Of a stretch of 19,339 nt of DNA, positions 6,917 through 15,229 are shown in pieces. A program made the position numbers and the translations under genes. The notes under the pieces are model-generated. The model saw only the letters and a list, made by a program, of their open reading frames with translations, did not search any database and was not told the origin of the DNA. Positions within the stretch are counted from its first letter, which is position 1, and the number at the start of each line of letters is the position of its first letter. This DNA comes from JBDIAR01 sp039812545 (GTDB lineage Bacteria; Actinomycetota; Actinomycetes; Actinomycetales; Dermatophilaceae): positions 1-19,339 of the forward strand of contig JBDIAR010000047.1 in the NCBI GenBank assembly GCA_039812545.1. The letters run 5' to 3'.

Positions 6917-7939
6917 TCAGCGTGTCAATCGGGTGGCGACCAGCCGGCCGAGCGCACGCACATTCGCGTAACCGGCACCCGTGGTGAAGGCGGCGACGAT
7001 CACCCGGCGCCCGGCTCCGAAGTCGACGATCGCGACGTCGTGCCATTCGTGATCGAGATTCCACCCCACCTTGTCGTACACGGTCTGTCCCGGCATACCG
7101 CTCGGTAAACCGGCGCGATACTTGGCCGGCTGATCCCGCATCGACTCCAGAAAGGCACGCTGAGAAGCGGACGAGAGTCCGGTGCCTAGGTAGACGAGCC
7201 GGAGAAGCCCCGCGGAGTCGCGAGCCGTGCTGCGCAACCCGACGAGGTCGGTGTGGGTGAAACCGCGGGATTCGGCGAGTTCGTCGAGGCGCTCGCGACC
7301 CAGTTCGGTCCACCACCGCTCCGCACATGGGCTGTAACTCGATCGGATCATGGCATCCAGGCATTGGGCGCGGGTGTAGCCGCCGAGGTAGGGCTGAGTG
7401 CCCCGGTACCTGCCGGCATCGATCGCTCGATAACCGTCGTATGCCACGTGGAGCTTGTAGATGCTCGCCGTGAAGAACTCCTTGTCCGGGTTCACGGCTC
7501 CGAGAATGCGGCCGGTCTCGGGGTGGATGACGACGATCGAGTAGGTCCCACGGTGGGTCTTGACGAAGGTGGTGAGCGCCGGGGTCAACGAGCCTTCGGA
7601 GGGGTTCCAGGCCGGGTCCGCCGGTCCGAAATACGTTGCCGCAGCTGGCGGCGTGTTCGGTGTCGACGTGGTCGCGGGGGGTGTGGTCGGCGGCGCTGTC
7701 GGTTCGACCGGTGGTGTCTCGGTGGGTGATCGCGGACTTGTCTGCGGTGTTGTCGTTGAACTGGAGATGGTCGGCGATTGGCCGATCGTCGTCGAGGCAC
7801 TGGTCGTGGGTCTCGTGGTGTCGTGCATCGAGCCGGTGTTGGACTGGCATGCGGTACACGTCGCGACGACTCCTGCGATCGCGGTCGCGGTCGCGAGGAC
7901 CATCGCCGTTCGGGAACGACCGTCAGCCCGATCGCGCAT
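6917..7939 (-). CDS. Class A beta-lactamase-like serine hydrolase, probable lipoprotein
   Basis: The product is 340 residues. GAGGTG lies 5 nt before the ATG at 7939, so this start is preferred over an ATG at 7969. The N-terminus has Arg residues, a hydrophobic stretch and a cysteine at 31 (VATCTAC), so a lipoprotein or exported protein is likely, although the lipobox is not ideal. Residues 35-100 are a Thr/Pro/Ser-rich linker, typical of cell-wall proteins. The hydrolase domain follows. The nucleophile motif is S159-I-Y-K162 (SxxK). The second motif is about S201-Y-S203 instead of SDN, and the third is K290-V-G292 instead of KTG. I cannot place the usual deacylating Glu. It may be a D,D-carboxypeptidase-like or inactive relative; resistance activity should not be assumed. 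It lies 124 bp upstream of the protease operon on the same strand. Confidence 0.88.
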   Translation of the reverse strand: MRDRADGRSRTAMVLATATAIAGVVATCTACQSNTGSMHDTTRPTTSASTTIGQSPTISSSTTTPQTSPRSPTETPPVEPTAPPTTPPATTSTPNTPPAAATYFGPADPAWNPSEGSLTPALTTFVKTHRGTYSIVVIHPETGRILGAVNPDKEFFTASIYKLHVAYDGYRAIDAGRYRGTQPYLGGYTRAQCLDAMIRSSYSPCAERWWTELGRERLDELAESRGFTHTDLVGLRSTARDSAGLLRLVYLGTGLSSASQRAFLESMRDQPAKYRAGLPSGMPGQTVYDKVGWNLDHEWHDVAIVDFGAGRRVIVAAFTTGAGYANVRALGRLVATRLTR

Positions 7940-8171
7940 GACTTCACCTCTGTCCGCAACAATCCCCACGCCGCCCGGCTAGCCACGACGGGAGTGATTC
8001 TGGACAAGGTACCGCGGGTGGGCCGGTCGCGGTCGCCCGTGCCACGGCGGCGTGTCGCGAAACAGAACGCGACGCAGCGGTCTCAGCCGCCACCTGGCAT
8101 ACCGATCGCCTCTAGAGTCCCCATCATCAGGCCCGCATCCGCGCGTGACCACCCGAGTTCGGAGGCACCCC

Positions 8172-8753
8172 ATGCCAGACGACCAGAGCCGACCAGACCC
8201 CGCGGCCGGCGCCGAGCACGACATACCGAGGTTTGTCGAACTGGTGCGCGGCCAACGCACGTGCATGTTCACCACCGTCGATCCGGACGGGACGATCACC
8301 TCTCGGCCGATGGCCGTCCAGCAGGTCGACGACGACGCCACGGTGTGGTTCATGGCCTTTGCGGACTCGCCGAAGGTTGAGCAGCTGAGCCGGAGACCGG
8401 AGGTCAACCTCGCGTTCACGGACAACGACGCCTGGGTTTCGGCCAGCGGGACCGCGGCACTGGTCGACGATCTGGCGAAGAAGACGGAGCTGTGGAATCC
8501 CTTCGCGCAGGCCTGGTTCCAGACCGGCCCGGACGACCCGAGGGTAGCGCTGCTGCGGGTGGAATTGACCGGTGGAGAGTACTGGGACTCCCCCAGCAAG
8601 CCCGCCCAGGTGTTGGGCCTGGTCAAAGTCCTTCTCACGAAAGAACGTCCGGACGAGGGTGAGAACGCCAAACTGGACCTCGGCGGGTCAGCTCCCGGCG
8701 AATCGGTTCGGCCGGCAGCCCCGGCCGTCGGCGACGACAGGTCGCGGTCATGA
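8172..8753 (+). CDS. Pyridoxamine 5'-phosphate oxidase-like flavoprotein (general stress protein 26 type)
   Basis: The product is 193 residues. GGAGG at 8161-8165 lies 6 nt before the ATG at 8172, which decides the start over a longer frame from 8052. The split-barrel FMN-binding fold is indicated by CMFTTVDPDGTITSRPMAV (residues 31-49), VWFMAFADSPKVEQL (58-72), NLAFTDNDAWVSASGTA (79-95) and the helix-rich LAKKTELWNPFAQAWF (101-116). The tail after residue 160 is polar and probably disordered. Members bind flavin and are stress-induced in some bacteria; the substrate is unknown. The gene is divergent from the beta-lactamase-like gene. The 232-bp gap has a TAGAGT hexamer (8113-8118) as a weak -10 candidate with no clear -35. 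The next gene is coupled by an ATGA overlap. Confidence 0.9.
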   Translation: MPDDQSRPDPAAGAEHDIPRFVELVRGQRTCMFTTVDPDGTITSRPMAVQQVDDDATVWFMAFADSPKVEQLSRRPEVNLAFTDNDAWVSASGTAALVDDLAKKTELWNPFAQAWFQTGPDDPRVALLRVELTGGEYWDSPSKPAQVLGLVKVLLTKERPDEGENAKLDLGGSAPGESVRPAAPAVGDDRSRS

Positions 8754-9136
8754 CCGCCGATCGGCAGGACGGCCACGAACAGCGCGGCACCGGTTACCAC
8801 TTGGTGCTGGACGCTGATCTCGTCGAACGACTCGGTGCGACTGGCCTGGGAGAGTATGCCGCTCGCATCGTCGACGTCGCCCGCCAGGCACCGACACTGA
8901 CCGGCGAACAGACCCAGGACCTGTTGGCCGAGGCGACTCGTGACGCGGAACTGCCCGAACCCCAACGCGCCGCCCTGGCCGGCGCGCTGCGTTCGGTGGG
9001 CGCCACGGGCCTGGCCATCTCGACAGCCGACGGCCAGGTGCTGTACAACCCAGAGCTGGCCGAGCGCAGCCACCAAGCACCCGACGTCCGCGGTACGGAG
9101 GACCCGGAGAATCCCGACCGGCCGGTGTACTCCTAA
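8750..9136 (+). CDS. Small hypothetical protein coupled to the flavoprotein gene
   Basis: The product is 128 residues, and I do not recognise a family. The ATG at 8750 overlaps the preceding TGA (ATGA), and this overlap is the main reason to accept the start. The sequence is acidic and hydrophilic with no membrane segment, signal peptide or cysteine. Residues 16-80 look mostly helical (YHLVLDADLVERLGATGLGE onward), a short strand GLAISTADGQVLYNP lies near residues 87-101, and the last 25 residues are charged and proline-rich, likely disordered. Coupled translation suggests a partner or shared regulation with the flavoprotein. Confidence 0.75.
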   Translation: MTADRQDGHEQRGTGYHLVLDADLVERLGATGLGEYAARIVDVARQAPTLTGEQTQDLLAEATRDAELPEPQRAALAGALRSVGATGLAISTADGQVLYNPELAERSHQAPDVRGTEDPENPDRPVYS

Positions 9137-9208
9137 ACCCACGCGGGCGTCGACCGATCCGACTCGGCTACGGTGACCTTCGGGAGCCGGGTCGCGGACA
9201 GGAGAAGC

Positions 9209-9481
9209 ATGGCTTACGCCGACGTTGTCGTGATCGGAGCCGGCGTCGCCGGACTGCGCTGTGCCGCAGACGTCGCGGCGACGTATGCACCTCCGGGGTG
9301 GCACCTCATCCAGGCCACCACCCTGCTCGATCGGCCCGACGCGGATGCCCTACAGGACAGGGTGCAGGCGCATCTGGGCGACCTTCATCGGTGCGATACC
9401 TCCACCTGGACGGTGGTGTCCCGCCACCGTGCCGCCGCCGCGGTGCTCGCCGACCTGGCGCCCGACCGATCGGCGGCCTGA
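9209..9481 (+). pseudogene. Collapsed remnant of an FAD-dependent oxidoreductase (90 codons, frame open)
   Basis: AGGAGA lies just before the ATG at 9209. Residues 5-18 (ADVVVIGAGVAGLRCA region) are the N-terminal Rossmann strand and GxGxxG motif of an FAD/NAD(P) oxidoreductase, but the ADP-binding fold stops after about 20 residues. Residues about 27-70 (APPGWHLIQATTLL, then STWTVVSRHR) resemble a block found late in renalase- or amine-oxidase-like proteins. The last 20 (RAAAAVLADLAPD) resemble the C-terminal helix after the second FAD motif. Intact relatives are roughly 400 residues, so two in-frame internal deletions are the simplest reading. It cannot bind FAD normally. The similarity is judged from memory. 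It could still be translated as a small protein. The photolyase gene begins 30 nt later. Confidence 0.55.
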
Positions 9482-9511
9482 ACCGATGCCGACCCGTTGT
9501 GGTGGCCGCTG

Positions 9512-10867
9512 ATGACCCGTCCCTCGATCGTGTGGTTCCGTCGGGACTTGCGCCTGGCCGACCACCCGGCCCTGCTGACCGCGGCCGGACACGGACGGGT
9601 CATCCCCCTTGTCGTGCTCGATCCCCGCCTTGTCTCCCGAGATGGTCCTCGCGAACGACGCTATCTGGCATCGGTTGCAGCCCTTGCCGACTCGACCGAG
9701 GGCGCCTTGGTGGTGCGCCGCGGCGACCCCGCCGAGGTACTCACGCAGCTCACCAGAGAGGCCAACCCCGTTGCGGTACATGTGAGCCGAGAGACGACGC
9801 CATTCGGGCGGCACCGGGATGAGGATGTCGAGCGCCGCTTGTCGGAGCAGGGAGTCCCGCTCGTGATCACCGGGAGCCCGTATGCCGTGGGTCCGGGTCG
9901 GATCCGCACGGGCGCCGGGTCGGCATACAAGGTGTTCACGCCCTTCTCGCGCGCCTGGCGAGCCCACGGTTGGCCGGATCCGGCGCCCCTGCCGACCGGC
10001 CTGCGCTGGCACCGGGGCTGCGCGAGCGAACCGGACTGGCAGGGCAGCGGCATCCCGGATGGGGTCGGCGAAGGCGCTGCGCAGCAACGCTGGTCGTCCT
10101 TCCTTGCATCCGGGCTGGAGGGGTATGCCGATGCTCGCGACCGACCCGACCTGCCGGGGACCAGCGGGTTGTCGGTTGCCCTCAAACTCGGTGAGATCCA
10201 CCCGCGCACGATCCTGGCCGGGGTGCGCGGTCGCGACGACCGCGACGCCCGGCGCTTCGTCACCGAACTCGCCTGGCGCGAGTTCTACGCCGATGTCCTC
10301 TGGCATCAACCCGATTCGGCGTGGACGGACCTGACCGGTTCGTTGCGCGACCTGGCCTTCGACGACGACGCGGACGCGATGCGAGCGGTAGCCGCTTGGC
10401 GTGCGGGACGCACGGGATACCCCTTCGTGGATGCCGGCATGCGGCAACTCGCGCAGACCGGATGGATGCACAACCGGGTCCGGATGGTGACGGCCAGCTT
10501 CCTCGTCAAGGACCTGCACGTGCGATGGCAGATCGGCGCGCGGCATTTCCTCGACCACCTGCTGGATGGCGATATCGCATCGAATAGCCATGGGTGGCAA
10601 TGGGTTGCCGGCACCGGCACGGACGCGTCACCCTTCGTGCGGATCTTCAACCCGGTGACGCAGGGCGAGCGTTTCGACCCGAACGGTGACTATGTCCGGC
10701 GCTGGATCCCGGAGTTGGGTCACCTGCCCGGCGCCCAGGCGCACTCGCCGTGGAATGCCGTGGGCGGGTACGACCACGGCTATCCCGCGCGCCTCGTCGA
10801 CCACGCCGTGCAGCGGCGGGTCGCCCTGGATCGGTTCGAGCGCGCCCGAGAGCGGCGGACCGGTTGA
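9512..10867 (+). CDS. phr: DNA photolyase (cryptochrome/photolyase family, class I type)
   Basis: The product is 451 residues, a normal length. The photolyase N-terminal Rossmann domain begins with SIVWFRRDLRLADHPAL (residues 5-21), which fixes the start at the ATG at 9512; a TTG at 9497 is possible but less likely. The FAD-binding catalytic domain follows with TELAWREFYADVLWHQP (251-267), TGYPFVDAGMRQL (301-313), TGWMHNRVRMVTASFLVKDL (316-335) and WQWVAGTGTDASPFVRIFNP (362-381). The enzyme uses blue light and reduced FAD to split UV-induced pyrimidine dimers. CPD repair is most likely from these motifs, but a cryptochrome-like role cannot be excluded. It ends 5 nt from the stop of the convergent pseudogene. 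Confidence 0.95.
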   Translation: MTRPSIVWFRRDLRLADHPALLTAAGHGRVIPLVVLDPRLVSRDGPRERRYLASVAALADSTEGALVVRRGDPAEVLTQLTREANPVAVHVSRETTPFGRHRDEDVERRLSEQGVPLVITGSPYAVGPGRIRTGAGSAYKVFTPFSRAWRAHGWPDPAPLPTGLRWHRGCASEPDWQGSGIPDGVGEGAAQQRWSSFLASGLEGYADARDRPDLPGTSGLSVALKLGEIHPRTILAGVRGRDDRDARRFVTELAWREFYADVLWHQPDSAWTDLTGSLRDLAFDDDADAMRAVAAWRAGRTGYPFVDAGMRQLAQTGWMHNRVRMVTASFLVKDLHVRWQIGARHFLDHLLDGDIASNSHGWQWVAGTGTDASPFVRIFNPVTQGERFDPNGDYVRRWIPELGHLPGAQAHSPWNAVGGYDHGYPARLVDHAVQRRVALDRFERARERRTG

Positions 10868-10872
10868 CCTGT

Positions 10873-11482
10873 TCAGCCGGCTGAGGCCGCCACGGCCGGG
10901 TCCAGCCCTGAGCGGGCCAGCGATTGCCGCGCGCTGGCCGTCGTGGCCGCCGACGAATTCCACGACCGGGCCACGGATCCCCGCACCGGCGTCGAGCCCC
11001 TCGGTCAGGTAGACATCGACGCCTTCGTCCCCTCGCACCACGGTGGCCTGAGACAGGCCGCGGCTGAGGTGGAGGTCGTATGCCGATCCCCGCTTGACGC
11101 CGATCCGCACCCCGGGCGCGTCTACGTCCGCAGCACAACGGAAGGGCGATGCCTCCGGCACGACGAAGAGGGCCTCGATGACGACATAGGGGTCGGTGAA
11201 GGCGAGCGTCTGCGCCCGGTCCGGATCGACGGCCACGAAGCCGACGTCGACGGTGCCGGATTCGATCGCCGTCACCGCGTCTCGGGCGGCCGTGACACAC
11301 GTCAGCGCGAGTGGCACGCCGAGTCGGGCCGCCAGCAGCGCGGCGAGATCGACCGCCACTCCTCTTGGGCCGTCTTGATCGCCTTGGGCAAGAACGGGAT
11401 TGCCGAGATTGACGACGGCGCGCAGAGGCCCGGTGGGGGCAAGTGCCGCACGCGCCTGAGAGGTGGCCTGAGGCCGGGTCAC
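10873..11482 (-). pseudogene. Solute-binding-protein-like gene (SBP family 3 type) broken by an internal deletion
   Basis: The GTG at 11482 overlaps the coxG stop (GTGA). The frame runs through RAVVNLGNPVLAQGD (residues 21-35), GVAVDLAALLAARLGVPLAL (41-60), VDVGFVAVDPDRAQTLAFTD (78-97) and GSAYDLHLSRGL (132-143) to GPVVEFVGGHDGQR (ending at residue 184, about 10931). This is typical of periplasmic amino-acid-binding-like domains, here without a signal peptide. The same frame then has no family-like sequence. A different frame gives QSLARSGLDPAVAASAG and a stop at 10873, which is the expected family C-terminus. The two halves are offset by 4 nt, so an out-of-frame deletion of roughly 50 codons near 10927-10933 explains both. 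If translated unshifted, the frame would run antisense into the photolyase gene to 10628. Confidence 0.75.
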
Positions 11483-12150
11483 CGAAGGCGCCGGCCGACG
11501 GCGACGCCCGCGAGTGCGATTGCGGCGCCGGCCACCACGCCGACCAGGAGGTCCCAGCGACCCGCGCCGCCGGCTCCGGCGGCGACCGGCATACCGGCAC
11601 CCGCGGTCGTGGGCCGCCCGTCTCCACCCCACACCCGGGGGGCCTCCCCTGCCTCGGGGCTCTCCGCCTTGGCGTCCCACGTCGCCTCCGCGGCGTGGAC
11701 GACGGCTCCGCCGGTGCGGATGTCGTCGTCGATCGCCGCGAAGAACACCCCGGCCATCTTGCGCCCGACTCCGCCGAGCATCCGCTGACCGACCCCGCCG
11801 ATGGCGCCACCGACGATGGCGTCGGCCTCGTAATCGACGCAGGTTCCCCCATTGGCGCTGTCCGACAGTCGGACGACTACTCGCGCCCCGATCGTCCCGG
11901 GAGCACCGGCGCCCTGAGCGTCGAGGACGAACGAATCGTGCGGCACCTGTTCGCACAGCTTGACAGCGCCTTCGTAAAGGCCCTTGAAGGAGGCGACCCC
12001 CGCGACCACCGCGATGTCGTATGCGTCGGGTCCGGTCTCGGTCAGGGTGCGCACTCCGGGGATGGTGCGCGCGAGCACGCCGGGGTCGTGGAAGGCCCGC
12101 CACGCCGTCTCTCGGGAGGCGGCCATCTGAGCAGTTCCGCTGACCTTCAT
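11479..12150 (-). CDS. coxG: CoxG-like SRPBCC protein with C-terminal membrane anchor
   Basis: The product is 223 residues. The ATG at 12150 overlaps the coxL stop (ATGA). Residues 1-150 fit the carbon monoxide dehydrogenase subunit G family: MKVSGTAQMAASRETAWRAF at the start, LARTIPGVRTLTETG (26-40) and a Gly-rich VGGAIGGVGQRMLGGVGRKM segment (113-132). A Pro/Gly/Ala linker leads to a hydrophobic helix at about 198-220 with basic RRLR at the end. In Oligotropha (Afipia) carboxidovorans, CoxG helps tether CO dehydrogenase to the cytoplasmic membrane, and the anchor here fits that role. Confidence 0.9.
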   Translation of the reverse strand: MKVSGTAQMAASRETAWRAFHDPGVLARTIPGVRTLTETGPDAYDIAVVAGVASFKGLYEGAVKLCEQVPHDSFVLDAQGAGAPGTIGARVVVRLSDSANGGTCVDYEADAIVGGAIGGVGQRMLGGVGRKMAGVFFAAIDDDIRTGGAVVHAAEATWDAKAESPEAGEAPRVWGGDGRPTTAGAGMPVAAGAGGAGRWDLLVGVVAGAAIALAGVAVGRRLR

Positions 12151-14729
12151 GGTGTTTCCCTCGCGCTTTCAGTGTCATCGGCGGAGTGAGGGTCACGCCC
12201 GCCGGCAGCTGCAACCCCCGACGCCGCATGGCGCAAGGGGACGATCTCGCCCGCGGCATACAACTGCCGCAACTCCCACAACTCGCTCGGCGAGATCGGC
12301 ATCCTCCTGATGGGGAACCCCTCGGCGTCTTCGATCGCGCTCGCGATGACCGCCGAGACCGGGATCGTGCCCGCTTCACCGGCGCCCTTGACACCCAACG
12401 GATTCCGGGGACTGGCCGTCTCCAAATGGTCCGTCTCGGGCACCGGGACTTCCGAGGCGAACGGCATCAGGAAGTCCATGAACGACGCGTTGAGCAACTG
12501 ACCCGAGGGGTCGTATGCCATGCGTTCGTAGAGCGCACCGCCGAGTCCTTGCGCGAATCCACCGATCACCTGGCCGTGCACGATGGCCGGATTGATCATC
12601 GTGCCGCAGTCGTGGACGATCGCGTAGCGCAGGACGGTGATCTCTGCCGTGTGCGGGTCGGTTTCGACGATGGCCGCGTGCATGCCGTTGGCGAAGGTGG
12701 CGCCGGTGACCGAGAAGAAGGCGGTCGCCTCCAGTCCGGGCGCCTCGCCCGGAGCGACCGGGGGTGCCGACGGGTCCGTCGCCGTCGAGAATTGCGTTGC
12801 CGCCTTTGCGGATTCGTCGAAGGCGTAGCGCAGCGGATTGGCCAGTACGGCGACCGTCGTCAGGGGGATGGCGATGGTGGGCGCGGCGGCCACTCGCACG
12901 ATTCCGTCGACGATCTCCAAGTCGCCTTCATCGACCTGGAGCGCATCGGCTGCGATGCGAATCGCCTTCTCTCGCAGCGCTCGTGCCGCCAGTGCGATGG
13001 CGCTTCCGCTCATCACCGCGCCGCGAGAGGCGAAGGTGCCGACGGCATACGCCATCCTGCGGGTGTCTCCGGTGGTCACTTCGACCGTGTCGATCGGAAC
13101 ACCGAACTCGTCCGCCACGATCTGGGCGAAAGCGGTGTGGTGGCCTTGTCCTTGTGTGGTCAGTCCGGTCGCGACATTGATGCGGCCGTTCGGCTCGACC
13201 TCGATATGGCCCCCCTCGTAGGGGCCGACTCCGGTGCCCTCCACGTAGCAGCCGATCCCGAGGCCGATGCGTCGGCCCTCCTGGGCGGCTTCGGCGCGCA
13301 GCGCGGGGAAGTCATGCCAGTCGATGAGGTCCAAGAGCTTGGCGAGACTGGCCGGGAAGTCGCCGGAATCGTAGACGGTGGGCCGACCGTCCTGGAAGGT
13401 CAAGCCCAGGTCGTACGGCATTTCCTCCGGCTGGATGAAGTTGACCGCGCGCACCCGTGCCTTGTCGAGATCCAGATAGTCCGCAATGGCGTCCATCGCG
13501 CGCTCGACGATGAAGACACCTTGTGGCCGGCCGGCGCCGCGGTACGGCGTGACGATCACCGTGTTCGTGTAGAGGGACGTGAACTCCACCCGGTAGTCCG
13601 GCAGTCGGTAGGGCCCGACGAGTTGCACGGAGGTGTTGAGCGGCACGATCACGCCGTACGGGAGGTATGCCCCGTTGTCGTGCCAGAACGTCACGTCGAG
13701 TCCGAGGACGCGCCCCTCCTCGTCGAATCCGACCTCCACGTGCTGCAATTGGCCACGCTCGTGGGCCGAGGCCACGAAGTGTTCCCGTCGATCCTCGGTC
13801 CATTTCACCGCTGTCCCGAGCGTGTATGCCGCGGCGGCGACCGCGACCTCCTCCGGCCAGGGGTGCATGATCTTGACGCCGAATCCCCCGCCGACGTCAG
13901 GGGTGATGACCTCGATGTGGGCGAGCGGGAGGCCGAGCTTGGCGGCGATCGCGGCGCGGGTCCCCGTCGAGGTCTGGGTGGAGCAGTGGATCCGCAGTTT
14001 GGGGTCGTCGGGGTCCCATCTGGCCAGGATTCCCCGGCCCTCCATCGGCATCGACGCACTGCGTTCGAAGTCCAGGTCCAGGCTCAACCGGTGCGGTGCC
14101 GCCGCGATCCGGGCGCGCGCGTCGCCGACCTCTTGGACGAGGTGGGCCGCGACATTGCCCGGTGCGTCGTCGTGGACGAGCGCCTCGCCGTCACGTGCCG
14201 TCGCGACGCCCACGACCGGAGTGAGGAATTCGTAATCGACCCGGATGCGGGCGACCGCGTCTTCGGCGATGTAGCGGTTCGTGGCGACGACCATCGCGAT
14301 GGCCTCCCCCACATGTCGCACCGTGTCCGCGGCCAACACATGTCCGGTCCGGCCGGCGCAGATGCTCGGATGCGGGATGAGCAGCGGCATCGGTCCACGA
14401 GTCGGTTCGGCCAGGTCCTCGTAGGTCCAGACGGCGAGCACCCCGTCGACCTCGACGGCGCCGGACACGTCGATGTCGACGATCCGGGCATGAGCGTGCG
14501 GGCTGCGCAGGAAGGCCGCTTCGGCGGCGCCGTGCCCGAGGTCGTCGAGGTAGCGCCCGCCGCCCGTGACCAGGCGGATGTCCTCGCGTCGGCTGATCCC
14601 CCGTCCCAGCAGGCCGGAACGAGCGCCGGTCTGCTCGGCGGAGCCAGGACGGGTCTTTTCCGACGGCGCGGTCGGTGTCTTCGGTGTCTTCGGTGCCGCG
14701 GGTGGCGCCTGGGGTGGCGACGTCGTCAT
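12147..14729 (-). CDS. coxL: Molybdopterin-binding large subunit, CoxL/xanthine dehydrogenase family (form II type)
   Basis: The product is 860 residues. The ATG at 14729 overlaps the coxS stop (ATGA). After a Pro/Thr/Ala-rich extension of about 40 residues comes the Ald_Xan_dh domain (GRGISRREDIRLVTGGGRYL, residues 42-61). The Mo-cofactor domain includes TPDVGGGFGVK (276-286), TTQGQGHHTAFAQIV (524-538) and GVKGAGEAG (779-787), with Glu785 as the probable catalytic base. The active-site loop is PYRGAGR (395-401). Form I CO dehydrogenases carry AYxCSFR with the Cys that binds copper; form II enzymes have AYRGAGR. CO oxidation is therefore not assured. The substrate could be another small carbonyl or heterocycle. 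Confidence 0.93.
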   Translation of the reverse strand: MTTSPPQAPPAAPKTPKTPTAPSEKTRPGSAEQTGARSGLLGRGISRREDIRLVTGGGRYLDDLGHGAAEAAFLRSPHAHARIVDIDVSGAVEVDGVLAVWTYEDLAEPTRGPMPLLIPHPSICAGRTGHVLAADTVRHVGEAIAMVVATNRYIAEDAVARIRVDYEFLTPVVGVATARDGEALVHDDAPGNVAAHLVQEVGDARARIAAAPHRLSLDLDFERSASMPMEGRGILARWDPDDPKLRIHCSTQTSTGTRAAIAAKLGLPLAHIEVITPDVGGGFGVKIMHPWPEEVAVAAAAYTLGTAVKWTEDRREHFVASAHERGQLQHVEVGFDEEGRVLGLDVTFWHDNGAYLPYGVIVPLNTSVQLVGPYRLPDYRVEFTSLYTNTVIVTPYRGAGRPQGVFIVERAMDAIADYLDLDKARVRAVNFIQPEEMPYDLGLTFQDGRPTVYDSGDFPASLAKLLDLIDWHDFPALRAEAAQEGRRIGLGIGCYVEGTGVGPYEGGHIEVEPNGRINVATGLTTQGQGHHTAFAQIVADEFGVPIDTVEVTTGDTRRMAYAVGTFASRGAVMSGSAIALAARALREKAIRIAADALQVDEGDLEIVDGIVRVAAAPTIAIPLTTVAVLANPLRYAFDESAKAATQFSTATDPSAPPVAPGEAPGLEATAFFSVTGATFANGMHAAIVETDPHTAEITVLRYAIVHDCGTMINPAIVHGQVIGGFAQGLGGALYERMAYDPSGQLLNASFMDFLMPFASEVPVPETDHLETASPRNPLGVKGAGEAGTIPVSAVIASAIEDAEGFPIRRMPISPSELWELRQLYAAGEIVPLRHAASGVAAAGGRDPHSADDTESARETP

Positions 14730-15229
14730 GGCCGATCACCGGTCAGTTCTGCGCGCTGCAGTTCCGCTGCGTGCAAGACGGCCTGGACGATATTGGCATA
14801 CCCCGTGCACCGGCACAGGTTGCCCGAAATCGCCTCTCGGGCCTCGGATTCGCTCGGGTCCGGGTGCTCGCGCAAGAACGCCGTGGCGGTCGTGAGGAAG
14901 CCGGGTGTGCAAAAGCCGCACTGCAGGCCGTGGCAGTCGACGAAGGCTTGCTGGACCGGCCCCGGTGTGCCGTCGTCGCGGGTCAATCCCTCGACGGTCG
15001 TCAGGTCGTGACCGTCGGCGGTGACGGCGAACATCAGGCACGAGCGGATCGGCATACCGTCCAGCAGAACGGTGCACGCCCCGCATACGCCATGCTCGCA
15101 ACCCACATGGGTGCCGGTCAGTTGCAGGTCGTGGCGCAGACAGTCGGACAACAACCGCCGCGCCGGCACCGAAGCCGTGTGCGGAACACCGTTGACCCGC
15201 AACGTGATCTCGTGAAGCTGTTCGCTCAT
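14726..15229 (-). CDS. coxS: [2Fe-2S] small subunit of the CoxMSL molybdenum hydroxylase
   Basis: The product is 167 residues, the usual length. The ATG at 15229 overlaps the coxM stop, and its own stop overlaps coxL. The N-terminal plant-ferredoxin-like cluster uses Cys44, Cys49, Cys52 (GCEHGVCGACTVLLDG) and Cys64. The C-terminal all-helical cluster uses Cys104, Cys107 (CGFCTPGF), Cys139 and Cys141 (NLCRCTGYANI). All eight ligands are present, so both [2Fe-2S] centres should form and carry electrons from the Mo site to FAD. Confidence 0.96.
   Translation of the reverse strand: MSEQLHEITLRVNGVPHTASVPARRLLSDCLRHDLQLTGTHVGCEHGVCGACTVLLDGMPIRSCLMFAVTADGHDLTTVEGLTRDDGTPGPVQQAFVDCHGLQCGFCTPGFLTTATAFLREHPDPSESEAREAISGNLCRCTGYANIVQAVLHAAELQRAELTGDRP

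Noticed and set aside
6923..6928. TTGACA on the minus strand as -35 of the protease operon
   Set aside because: It lies inside the end of the beta-lactamase-like gene, and no -10-like hexamer occurs 16-18 nt downstream.
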